A stretch of DNA of 64,000 nucleotides from Armatimonadota bacterium. GTDB lineage: Bacteria > Sysuimicrobiota > Sysuimicrobiia > Sysuimicrobiales > Kaftiobacteriaceae. Below are positions 44,706 to 52,528 of this stretch, piece by piece. Location: contig JAVKHY010000007.1 of assembly GCA_031459765.1 (NCBI GenBank), positions 62,001 through 126,000 on the forward strand, in the 5' to 3' direction. The notes beneath the pieces are model-generated. The model saw only the letters and a list, made by a program, of their open reading frames with translations. It was not told the DNA's origin and did no database searches. Positions within the stretch are counted from its first letter, which is position 1, and the number at the start of each line of letters is the position of its first letter. A program made the position numbers and the translations under genes.

Positions 44706-45242
44706 ATGATCGTCGCCATCGCCGGTCCCATCGGGGTCGGCAAGAGCACGGTGGCCCGGGCGCTGGCCGACCGGCTCGGGTACCGCTACATCTCCGGCGG
44801 CGAGGTCTTCCGCCAGATCGCCCGCGAGCGCGGCATCTCCGTGGTGGAGGTGAACAGGCTCGCCGAGACCGATCCGGAGCTGGACCGCGCGCTCGACCGG
44901 CGCCAGGCGGAGCTGGCCCGCGCGGGGAACTGCGTGGTGGAGAGCCGCCTGAGCGGGTGGATGGTGGAGGCCGATCTCAAGGTGTGGCTGCGGGCGCCCG
45001 TCGAGGTGCGCGCCGCACGGGTGGCCCGGCGCGAGGGGCTGGAGGTCACCGCGGCGCTGCGGGAGCTGGTGGAGCGCGAGCGCAGCGAGTGGGCGCGGTA
45101 CAAGGCGCTCTACGGCATCGACATCGACGACCTCACGCCCTATCAGCTGGTGATCGACACGACCCGCTGGAGCGCCGAGGTGATCGCCGACGCGCTGGCC
45201 ACCCTGGCCCGCACTCTGCTGCTGGAGACCCGCACGCCGTGA
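44706..45242 (+). CDS. Archaeal-type cytidylate kinase-like protein
   Basis: This is a P-loop nucleoside monophosphate kinase of 178 residues. The P-loop is GPIGVGKSTVA, followed by YRYISGGEVFRQIARERGISVVEVNRLAETDPELD and a RRQAEL...VVESRLSGWM segment. This pattern is typical of the short archaeal CMP kinase family, not of guanylate kinase. Nevertheless it occupies the slot where gmk is normally found, after yicC-remA, and rpoZ is also missing. CMP/dCMP is the likely substrate by family; GMP activity is an open question. It overlaps the next gene by 4 nt (GTGA). Confidence 0.83.
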   Translation: MIVAIAGPIGVGKSTVARALADRLGYRYISGGEVFRQIARERGISVVEVNRLAETDPELDRALDRRQAELARAGNCVVESRLSGWMVEADLKVWLRAPVEVRAARVARREGLEVTAALRELVERERSEWARYKALYGIDIDDLTPYQLVIDTTRWSAEVIADALATLARTLLLETRTP

Positions 45243-45799
45243 CGGCCTCCTCGCTGGAAGGACGGACGATCGTCGTCGGCGTGACCGGCGGCATCGCCGC
45301 CTTCAAGACGGTGCAGCTGGCCAGTCGTCTGCGCCAGATGGGCGCCGAGGTGCACGTCGTGATGACTCCCGCGGCCGCACGGTTCGTCAGCCCGCTCACC
45401 TTCCGCGGGGTGACCGGGCACCCCGTGGTCGCCGACCTGTGGGATCCGGCCAACCCCTACGACGAGCCGCACGTCGCCCTCGGCGAACGGGCCTCGCTCT
45501 TCGTCATCGCTCCGGCCACCGCCCACACCATCGCCAAGCTGGCCCTGGGGCTGGCCGACGACCCCGTGTCGGCGACGGCGCTGGCCACGCGCGCCCCCAT
45601 CCTGCTGGCGCCGGCGATGCACGACGCCATGTACGAGCACCCGGCGACGCAGGAACACCTCAGCACCCTGCGCCGGCGCGGCTGCCACATCATCGGTCCG
45701 GAGGTGGGCTGGCTGGCGTCGGGCAAGCAGGGCATCGGCCGGATGGCCGAACCCGACGCCATCGTGGACGAGATCCGCGCCCTCCTGGAGCGGCGCTGA
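45239..45799 (+). CDS. Phosphopantothenoylcysteine decarboxylase-like flavoprotein (CoaC domain only)
   Basis: This homo-oligomeric flavin-containing cysteine decarboxylase fold has 186 residues. It has the N-terminal VVGVTGGIAAFKTVQLA, the catalytic His in PHVALGE and APATAHTIAKLALGLADD. Bacterial CoaBC normally has PATANT and PAMN motifs; here these read PATAHT and PAMHDAMY. PAMH is a form I recall from archaeal CoaBC. The CoaB ligase half is absent, so CoaB must be separate or this is a related flavoprotein. Position before priA supports the CoA role. It uses a GTG start overlapping the kinase stop. Confidence 0.85.
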   Translation: MTASSLEGRTIVVGVTGGIAAFKTVQLASRLRQMGAEVHVVMTPAAARFVSPLTFRGVTGHPVVADLWDPANPYDEPHVALGERASLFVIAPATAHTIAKLALGLADDPVSATALATRAPILLAPAMHDAMYEHPATQEHLSTLRRRGCHIIGPEVGWLASGKQGIGRMAEPDAIVDEIRALLERR

Positions 45800-45818
45800 C
45801 CCGCGGCCTGCCGAGGCC

Positions 45819-47768
45819 ATGCTCGTCGACGTCGCGGTGAACGCGCCGCTGCGCGCGGGGGACCGCGCCTTCACCTTCGCCGTGCCCGAGGCGCTGCAGG
45901 ACCGCGTGACCGTGGGTCTGCCTGTGCGCGTGCCCTTCGGCCGGGGCCACACCACCGGCTTCGTCGTCGCCCCCGGAACCCGCACCGACCGGCCGCTGCG
46001 GCCGATTGCCGGCGTGGACGAGCGGCTCCCCCCGCTTCCCGCCGATCTGGTCGCCCTTGCCCTGTGGATGGCCGACTACTACGTCTGTTCCGTGGGCGAG
46101 GCCATCTGGGCCATGCTCCCGCCCCCCGCGGCTGCGGCGCGGGCCCGAGCGGCGGCCGAACCCCTGGGAACGCCGCCGGCGGCCGACGGGATGCCGGCCG
46201 CGCCTGAGACCGGCAGGGAACCGCCGGGCCACGGGGACGGGACCGCGCCCGTCGGCGCCCACCTGCGCCGCGACCCTGCGGCCCGGATCGCCCTGATCGC
46301 CGACGGCGCCCGCTTCCGCGGGTATGAGGAGGCGCTGCGGTGGCTGGGCGACGGCGACCGGAATGCGATCTTCCTCGTCCCGGAGGTGTCGCAGGCCGAG
46401 GCCCTGACCCGGTGGATCGCCCGCCGCAGCGCGCTGGCCACCGTCGTCATGCACGGGGAGTTGCCGGACGCGGAGCGCTGGGCTCTCTGGAGGCGGATCT
46501 CCTCCGGCGGCGTTCGGATCGTCGTCGGCACGCGCCTCGCGGTGTTCGCACCGCTGCCCCGCCTGGGCCTGATCGTGATCGACCACGAAGAGGACGCCTC
46601 ATACAAGGAGGAGCGCGCACCGCGGTATCACGCGCGCCGCGTCGCCGAGGAGCGCGCCGCCCGGAGCCGCGCCGCCCTCCTCTGGGGCACCCCGGCGCCG
46701 TCCGCGGAGGTGATGCGGGAGGTCCTGGAGCACCGCGCCCTGGCGGTGGTCGTCCCGCAGGGGCGCCCTCCCGCCGTCGTCCTCAGCAGCGCCAGGTCCG
46801 AGCGCGGGCGGCCCGCCAGCCTGATCGGTCCCCGCCTGGAGGAGGGGCTGCGGCGCGTCCTGCCCTGGGGTCGGGCGATCCTCTTCGTGCCCCGACGCGG
46901 CTTCGCCGATTTCCTGCTCTGCCGGGAGTGCGGCTGGGTGCCGCGATGCCCGCGGTGCGGCGTGGCCCTGACGTACTACGCCGGACAGCGCCGGCTGCGC
47001 TGCCATCTCTGCGGTCGCGAGGAGGGGGCGCCCCAGCTCTGCGCGCACTGCGGAGGCACACAGCTGCGGCCCCGCGGCGTGGGAACCGAACGGGTGGAGC
47101 GGGCCGCGCGCCGGTTGTTCCCGTCCCTGCCGGTCTACCGTCTGGATGCCGCCGCCGCCCCGGCGGAGCCCCAGCGACAGCGGATCTGGCGGCGGTTCGG
47201 CCGCGCCGGCGGCCTGCTGATCGGCACACAGCTGCTGCTGCGCGGCGTGGGGCAGATCGATGCGGCCGTAGTGGGCGCCATCGGCGCGGACAGTCTCCTC
47301 CACCTCCCGGACTTCCGCTCCGCCGAGCGCACCTTCCAGATCCTCCGTCGCCTGGCGTTGCTGGCGCGGGAGGAGATGATCGTGCAGACCTTCGATCCCT
47401 CGCACCCGGTCCTGCAGGCCCTGGCGGCGCAGGACGCGGCGGGATTCTACCGCCAGGAGCTCGACCTGCGCCGGCAGTTCCACTACCCGCCCTACCGCAC
47501 GCTGATCAATCTGGTCATCAGCAGCCCCACGCCCGAGGAGGCCCGGGAGGTCAGCGGGCAGTTCGCCGCGGCGATAGGCGGCGGCGACGTGCTCGGACCG
47601 TCCCCGGCACCGCTGGCCCGCGTCCGCGGTCGCTACCGCTTCCAGGTGCTGGTCAAAGAGCGGGACGAGCTGGCCGCGCGGCGCAGCCTAACCGATCTCG
47701 TCCGGTCGCGCCCCGTCCCGCGCGGGACGAAGGTCGTCGTGGACGTCGATCCCGTGGAGTTGCTGTAG
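45819..47768 (+). CDS. priA: PriA-like primosomal protein without ATPase motifs
   Basis: The N-terminal 3'-DNA-binding domain (to about residue 100) and the four zinc-binding Cys pairs (CREC, CPRC, CHLC, CAHC, about residues 368-412) are conserved, as are GTRLAVFAPLPRLGLIVID and the C-terminal HYPPYRTL. The Walker A motif expected near residue 165 is replaced by ADGARFRGYE. The DEEH box near residue 255 reads DHEE. At 649 residues it is shorter than helicase-type PriA. Actinobacterial PriA is known to lack helicase motifs similarly. It may act only as a replication-restart scaffold. Confidence 0.88.
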   Translation: MLVDVAVNAPLRAGDRAFTFAVPEALQDRVTVGLPVRVPFGRGHTTGFVVAPGTRTDRPLRPIAGVDERLPPLPADLVALALWMADYYVCSVGEAIWAMLPPPAAAARARAAAEPLGTPPAADGMPAAPETGREPPGHGDGTAPVGAHLRRDPAARIALIADGARFRGYEEALRWLGDGDRNAIFLVPEVSQAEALTRWIARRSALATVVMHGELPDAERWALWRRISSGGVRIVVGTRLAVFAPLPRLGLIVIDHEEDASYKEERAPRYHARRVAEERAARSRAALLWGTPAPSAEVMREVLEHRALAVVVPQGRPPAVVLSSARSERGRPASLIGPRLEEGLRRVLPWGRAILFVPRRGFADFLLCRECGWVPRCPRCGVALTYYAGQRRLRCHLCGREEGAPQLCAHCGGTQLRPRGVGTERVERAARRLFPSLPVYRLDAAAAPAEPQRQRIWRRFGRAGGLLIGTQLLLRGVGQIDAAVVGAIGADSLLHLPDFRSAERTFQILRRLALLAREEMIVQTFDPSHPVLQALAAQDAAGFYRQELDLRRQFHYPPYRTLINLVISSPTPEEAREVSGQFAAAIGGGDVLGPSPAPLARVRGRYRFQVLVKERDELAARRSLTDLVRSRPVPRGTKVVVDVDPVELL

Positions 47769-47769
47769 A

Positions 47770-48297
47770 ATGGAACCCGTGGAGATCGTGACCGTGGACA
47801 GCCCCAGGGCCGCCGTCCTGCGCCGCAGGGCCAGACCGGTGGGCAAAGTGACCCCCGAGGTGCGGGCGCTCATCGACGCCATGATCGAGACGATGCGCCG
47901 GGCCAACGGTGTCGGGCTGGCCGCGCCGCAGGTCGGCGTCAGCCAGCGGCTCTTCGTCGCCGAGGTGGAGGAGCGGCTGCACGTCGTGATCGACCCGCAG
48001 ATCGTCAGGATGGAGGGCGAGGAGGTCGGCACCGAAGGGTGCCTGTCCATCCCCGGCATCATCGCCGACGTCCCCCGGGCCCGGCGCGTCGTGGTCAGGG
48101 GCAAGAACCGGCGCGGCCGCGGCATCACCCTGGAGGCGGAAGGGCTGCTGGCCCGCGTCATCCAGCACGAGGTCGACCACCTGGACGGCGTGCTGTTCCT
48201 GGACCGGGTCGTGGACCGCTCCACGATTCGCGAGGTCGGCGCCACCGCGGAGGTCGAGCCGGCGGAGTCCGCGGCCCCGGCGCCGGCTGGCGGGTGA
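47770..48297 (+). CDS. def: Peptide deformylase
   Basis: This metalloenzyme removes the formyl group from nascent proteins. All three motifs are intact: GVGLAAPQVG, EGCLSIPG with the Cys ligand, and QHEVDHLDG with the His ligands and catalytic Glu. The 175-residue protein ends in a Pro/Ala-rich tail. It starts 1 bp after priA, and its stop overlaps the fmt GTG start, matching the usual def-fmt pairing. Confidence 0.96.
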   Translation: MEPVEIVTVDSPRAAVLRRRARPVGKVTPEVRALIDAMIETMRRANGVGLAAPQVGVSQRLFVAEVEERLHVVIDPQIVRMEGEEVGTEGCLSIPGIIADVPRARRVVVRGKNRRGRGITLEAEGLLARVIQHEVDHLDGVLFLDRVVDRSTIREVGATAEVEPAESAAPAPAGG

Positions 48298-49271
48298 CGC
48301 CCCTCCCGATCCGGACGGTCTTCTTCGGCACCCCGGAGTTCGCGGTGCCGTCCCTGCAGGTCCTGCTGGAGACCTGTTCGGTCGTCGCGGTCGTTACCCA
48401 ACCGGATCGCCCCCGGGGACGGGGTCGGGTCCTGGCCGCTCCGCCGGTGGCCCGAGCGGCCCGCGAGCGGGGCCTTCCCGTCCTGCAACCCGCCCGGCTC
48501 AAATCTCCCGAAGTCGTCGAGCAGCTCCGCTCGCTGCACCCGGACCTCATCGTCACCGCGGCCTACGGGAAGATCATCCCCAAGGAGATCCTCGACCTTC
48601 CGCCGCTCGGCGCCATCAACGTGCATCCGTCCCTGTTGCCGAAGCACCGCGGCGCGTCGCCCATCAGTGCCGCGATCTTGCACGGGGAGACCACCACCGG
48701 CGTCACCATTCTGTTCCAGTCCATGGAGCTCGACGCCGGCGACATCATCCTGCAGCGCGTGGTGCCGATCGCGCCGGAGGACACCGCGCGGACGCTGGAG
48801 GCCAAACTGGCCGCCGTGGGGGCCGAGGCCCTGGCCGAGGCCCTCCGCCTGATCGCGGAGGGCCGCGCCCCGCGCATCCCCCAGGATCACGCCCTGGCCA
48901 GCTATGCCGGAAAACTGGAAAAGGTCCACGGACGGATCGACTGGACCCGTCCGGCGCACGAGCTCGTCAGCCTCGTTCGGGCCATGGATCCCTGGCCCTC
49001 GGCGTATACCTGGCACCGCGGCCGACTGCTCAAGGTGTGGCGTGCGCAGGCGGAACCCGGGAAGGGGGCGCCGGGGACCGTCGTGGAGATCCGGCGCGGG
49101 GACGGGTTCACCGTCGGTACCGGGGCGGGCCTGCTGCTGATTCTGGAGGTCCAGCCGGAAAGCGGTCGGCGCATGTCGGCCGGGGAGTTCGCGCGCGGTG
49201 CCCGCCTGCGGGTGGGCGAGGTCCTGGCGATGTCCCCTCCGGGAAGACCCGGGTCGGCCGAACTGTTATAA
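48294..49271 (+). CDS. fmt: Methionyl-tRNA formyltransferase
   Basis: Fmt formylates initiator Met-tRNA using 10-formyl-THF. The N-terminal domain has VFFGTPEFAVPSL, AYGKIIPKEILDLP, NVHPSLLPKHRGASPI and the catalytic DAGDIIL region; the C-terminal OB-like domain begins near residue 205. The 325-residue length is standard. The GTG at 48294 overlaps the def stop. The stop codon itself is part of a TATAAT promoter element for the next gene. Confidence 0.95.
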   Translation: MTPLPIRTVFFGTPEFAVPSLQVLLETCSVVAVVTQPDRPRGRGRVLAAPPVARAARERGLPVLQPARLKSPEVVEQLRSLHPDLIVTAAYGKIIPKEILDLPPLGAINVHPSLLPKHRGASPISAAILHGETTTGVTILFQSMELDAGDIILQRVVPIAPEDTARTLEAKLAAVGAEALAEALRLIAEGRAPRIPQDHALASYAGKLEKVHGRIDWTRPAHELVSLVRAMDPWPSAYTWHRGRLLKVWRAQAEPGKGAPGTVVEIRRGDGFTVGTGAGLLLILEVQPESGRRMSAGEFARGARLRVGEVLAMSPPGRPGSAELL

Positions 49272-49272
49272 T
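49264..49272 (+). promoter_or_regulatory. Extended -10 promoter before the YugP-like protease gene
   Basis: TGTTATAAT combines a perfect TATAAT (49267-49272) with the extended -10 TG, overlapping the fmt stop codon (49269-49271). No good -35 is present. Start would be near 49279, leaving a leader of about 17 nt. Confidence 0.65.
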
Positions 49273-49295
49273 GGGGGCTTGACGGAGGTGAGGCG

Positions 49296-49979
49296 ATGTT
49301 CTTCGGGGATCCGACGTACGTCCTGTTGCTGCCGGCCATCATCCTGGCCGTGTACGCGCAGTTCAAGGTGCAGTCCACCTTCCGCCGCTACTCGGAGATC
49401 CGCTCCGCCACGGGCTACACCGGCGCGCAGATCGCCCTGGAGCTGCTGCGCCGGCAGGGCATCACCGACGTGAAGATCGAGCCCGTCCAGGGGATGCTGG
49501 CCGACCACTACGACCCGCGGGCCAAGGTGCTGCGGCTGTCGCCCGACGTCTACGGCAGCGACTCGCTGGCCGCGATCGGCGTGGCGGCGCACGAGACCGG
49601 GCACGCCGTGCAGCACCAGGTGCGGTACGCGCCGCTGGCCCTGCGGTCGGCGATCGTGCCGCTGGCCAGTTACGGGTCGAGCGCGGCCTGGATCCTGTTC
49701 CTGATCGGCCTGATCGTCAGCAACCGGGCGCTCATGGACCTGGGCATCCTGATCTTCCTGGGCTACGTGCTCTTCGCGCTCGTCACGCTGCCCGTGGAGT
49801 TCAACGCCAGTGCGCGCGCGGTGCAGCTGCTGCAGGGACACGGCTTCGTCCTGCCCCAGGAGGCCCAGGGGGTGCGGGCGGTGCTGAACGCCGCCGCGCT
49901 GACCTATGTGGCGGCCGCGGCGATGGCGGTGCTGCAGCTGGTCCGCCTGATCGCCCTGCGCAACATGCGCGACGACTAG
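49296..49979 (+). CDS. YugP-family zinc membrane metallopeptidase
   Basis: This is a 227-residue membrane protein with the zinc motif AAHETGHAVQH (about residues 104-114) and LPVEFNASARAVQLL, both diagnostic of the YugP/DUF-type neutral zinc metallopeptidases. One N-terminal and about three further membrane segments are evident. The substrate is unknown. Placement between fmt and rsmB is common in Gram-positive-like genomes. GGAGGTGAGG precedes the ATG, and a promoter overlaps the end of fmt, so it may be expressed separately. Confidence 0.9.
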   Translation: MFFGDPTYVLLLPAIILAVYAQFKVQSTFRRYSEIRSATGYTGAQIALELLRRQGITDVKIEPVQGMLADHYDPRAKVLRLSPDVYGSDSLAAIGVAAHETGHAVQHQVRYAPLALRSAIVPLASYGSSAAWILFLIGLIVSNRALMDLGILIFLGYVLFALVTLPVEFNASARAVQLLQGHGFVLPQEAQGVRAVLNAAALTYVAAAAMAVLQLVRLIALRNMRDD

Positions 49980-49994
49980 GGCACCGGGGTCTCG

Positions 49995-51374
49995 ATGACG
50001 ACGGTCCGCCGGGCGGCTGCCGCAGCCGCCCGGCGCGCCTCTGGGAAGAGTGCGCGGGAGGCGGCCGTCCAGGTCCTGGCCCGGGTGGAGGCGGGCGAGG
50101 CCTTCGCCAACCTTCTGCTCACCTCGGCGCTGGGGCGCGCCCGCCTCGCTCCGTCCGAGGCCGGGCTGGCCACCGAACTGGTCTACGGCGTTCTGCGCCA
50201 CCGCGCCCGGGTGGACTGGACGCTGGCCGGCGCGCTGCACCGGCCGCTGGAGGACCTCCCCCCGCACATCCGCGCCGTGCTGCGCAGCGGGTGCTACCAG
50301 TTGCTCTTCCTCACCCGGATTGCCCCGCACGCCGCGGTCGACGAGGCGGTGTCGCTGGCCCGGGCCTACGGACACCCCGGCACGGCGAAACTGGTCAACG
50401 CGGTGCTCCGCCGCGTCGCCGCGGAGGGGGAGCGCCCGCTGCCGGACGGGCCGCCGGCGAAACGCATCGCCGTGGAACACTCGCACCCACGCTGGCTGGT
50501 GGAGCGCTGGCTGGCCCGCTTCGGTGTCGAGGAGACCCTCGCCCTGTGCCGGGCCAACAACACCGCCGCGCCGACGACGGCCAGGGTCAATACCCTCAGG
50601 ATCGAGCCGCAGAGCGCGGAGCAGCGGCTGCGCGGGGAAGGCGTGCTCGTCACGCCGACGCCGCTGGCCGAGGGGATCCGCCTGGACGGGCCGTTCTCCG
50701 CGCGGCACCGCCTGGTGGCAGAGGGGCTGCTGACGATGCAGGATCTCGGGGCGATGATCGTCACGCACGTCCTGGATCCCCGGCCGGGCGAGGTGATCAT
50801 CGACGCCGCGGCGGCCCCCGGAGGGAAGACCACGCACATCGCCGAACGGATGCGGGACCGCGGGCGGATCATCGCCTGTGACATCCACCCGGGCAAGTTG
50901 CAGCGGCTCAGCGCGCGGGTGGCGGTGATGGGGCTGTCGTCCGTGGAGGCCCACCATCTGGACGCCCGCCAGGTCGGCCGGATCTTTCCCGAGCGGGCCG
51001 ACCGCGTCCTGCTCGACGCGCCCTGCACCGGACTGGGGGTGCTGCGCCGGCGTCCCGAGATCAAGTGGCGCGTGCAGCCGGACCACCTGGACGCCCTCGC
51101 CCGGTTGCAGCGCGAGATGCTGGACGGGGCGGCCCAGGCCGTGCGGCCGGGCGGTGTTCTTGTGTATAGTGTGTGCAGCACCGAGGAAGAGGAAGGTCCA
51201 GGCGTGATCGACGGATTCCTGCGGGACCATCCTGATTTCGGCCTCGAGGGCTTCAGCCTGCCCGGGGACCTCCGGCCGGCCGGCGGCGAGGAGGGGATGG
51301 TGATGCTCCTGCCCCACCGCCACGGCACCGACGGGTTCTTCATCGCGCGCCTGAGGCGCCGCCCGGGTTCCTGA
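49995..51374 (+). CDS. rsmB: 16S rRNA (cytosine-967) methyltransferase RsmB
   Basis: The N-terminal NusB-like RNA-binding domain (about residues 15-150) is followed by a SAM-dependent methyltransferase domain with DAAAAPGGKTTHIAE, DAPCTGLGVLRRRPEIKW and the catalytic Cys in VYSVCSTEEEE. The Ala/Arg-rich first 20 residues look like a basic extension. The length is 459 residues. The gene is followed 2 bp later by rlmN, forming an rRNA-modification pair. Confidence 0.94.
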   Translation: MTTVRRAAAAAARRASGKSAREAAVQVLARVEAGEAFANLLLTSALGRARLAPSEAGLATELVYGVLRHRARVDWTLAGALHRPLEDLPPHIRAVLRSGCYQLLFLTRIAPHAAVDEAVSLARAYGHPGTAKLVNAVLRRVAAEGERPLPDGPPAKRIAVEHSHPRWLVERWLARFGVEETLALCRANNTAAPTTARVNTLRIEPQSAEQRLRGEGVLVTPTPLAEGIRLDGPFSARHRLVAEGLLTMQDLGAMIVTHVLDPRPGEVIIDAAAAPGGKTTHIAERMRDRGRIIACDIHPGKLQRLSARVAVMGLSSVEAHHLDARQVGRIFPERADRVLLDAPCTGLGVLRRRPEIKWRVQPDHLDALARLQREMLDGAAQAVRPGGVLVYSVCSTEEEEGPGVIDGFLRDHPDFGLEGFSLPGDLRPAGGEEGMVMLLPHRHGTDGFFIARLRRRPGS

Positions 51375-51376
51375 GG

Positions 51377-52528
51377 ATGGCCACCTCGCTTCGGGCGCCG
51401 GTCGAACTCAAGGGCCTGACGGTGGCGGAACTGGAAGCCTTCGCCCGCGAGCAGGGCGAGCCGGCCTACCGCGGCCGGCAGCTCGCCCGCTGGCTCTACC
51501 GGGGCGGGGTCACCTCCTTCGCCGAGATGACCGATCTGCCGGGCCGACTGCGCGGCCTTCTGGCGGAGCGGGCGCATCTGCTGACCCTGTCGCCGGAGGC
51601 GGCAGTGAGCGCCGACGGTGGCGACACCGTCAAGTACCTGATCCCGCTCGGCGACGGCGGCTCCGTGGAGACCGTGTTCATGCGCTACGCCGACGGCCGC
51701 CGCAGCGTGTGCCTCTCCACTCAGGTCGGCTGCGGGATGGGCTGCACCTTTTGCGCCACCGGCCTGGCCGGTCTGACGCGCAACCTGAGCGCTGCGGAGA
51801 TCGTGGAGCAGGTGCTGCTGGTGCAGCGCGAGCAGCGGACGGCCGTGACCAACGTGGTCTTCATGGGGATGGGCGAACCCCTGGCCAACTACGCCGCCAC
51901 CCTGCGCGCCGTGCGCATCCTCAACGCCCCCTGGGGTCTGGGCATCGGCATGCGGCACCTCACGCTCTCCACCGTGGGGCTGGTCCCCCAGATCCGGGCC
52001 CTGGCCGGCGAGCGACTCCAGCTGACCCTCGCCGTCTCGCTCCACGCCCCCGACGACGAGCTGCGCAGTGCGCTGGTGCCCGTCAACCGTCGCTGGCCGA
52101 TCGCCGACCTCCTCGAGGCCTGCCGCGACTACGTGCGTCAGACCGGGCGACGGGTCTCCTTTGAGTACGTGCTGCTGGAGGGAGTCAACGACCGGCCCGA
52201 GCAGGCCGCGCATCTCGGCCGGCTGCTCACCGCCGCCGCCCGGAAGGCCGGAGGGAGTCCGGGGCGGTACTGGCACGTGAACCTGATCCCCTGGAACCCC
52301 GTCGCCGGCCTGCCGTACCGCCGGCCGTCCCGGGCGCGGGTCGACGCCTTCGCCGCCGCGCTGGCCGCCATGGATGTCCCGGCGACGATCCGCCTGGAAC
52401 GCGGCGTGGAGATCGCCGCGGCCTGCGGACAGCTCCAGCGGACGCGCGGGTTGCCGCCGGCCCCCCCGCCGCAGGGCGGACGCTCGGCGACCGGCGAACT
52501 CTCCGGTGAGGACGCGCATCAATCATGA
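51377..52528 (+). CDS. rlmN: Dual-specificity RNA C2-adenine methyltransferase RlmN
   Basis: RlmN is a radical SAM enzyme that methylates A2503 of 23S rRNA (and tRNA A37). The cluster motif is CGMGCTFC, preceded by RSVCLSTQ. GMGEPLANY, the STVGLVPQI segment and the C-terminal ERGVEIAAACGQL with the methyl-carrier Cys are present. The length is 383 residues with a Pro/Gly-rich tail. The start lies 2 bp after rsmB, and the stop overlaps the kinase gene (ATGA). Confidence 0.96.
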   Translation: MATSLRAPVELKGLTVAELEAFAREQGEPAYRGRQLARWLYRGGVTSFAEMTDLPGRLRGLLAERAHLLTLSPEAAVSADGGDTVKYLIPLGDGGSVETVFMRYADGRRSVCLSTQVGCGMGCTFCATGLAGLTRNLSAAEIVEQVLLVQREQRTAVTNVVFMGMGEPLANYAATLRAVRILNAPWGLGIGMRHLTLSTVGLVPQIRALAGERLQLTLAVSLHAPDDELRSALVPVNRRWPIADLLEACRDYVRQTGRRVSFEYVLLEGVNDRPEQAAHLGRLLTAAARKAGGSPGRYWHVNLIPWNPVAGLPYRRPSRARVDAFAAALAAMDVPATIRLERGVEIAAACGQLQRTRGLPPAPPPQGGRSATGELSGEDAHQS

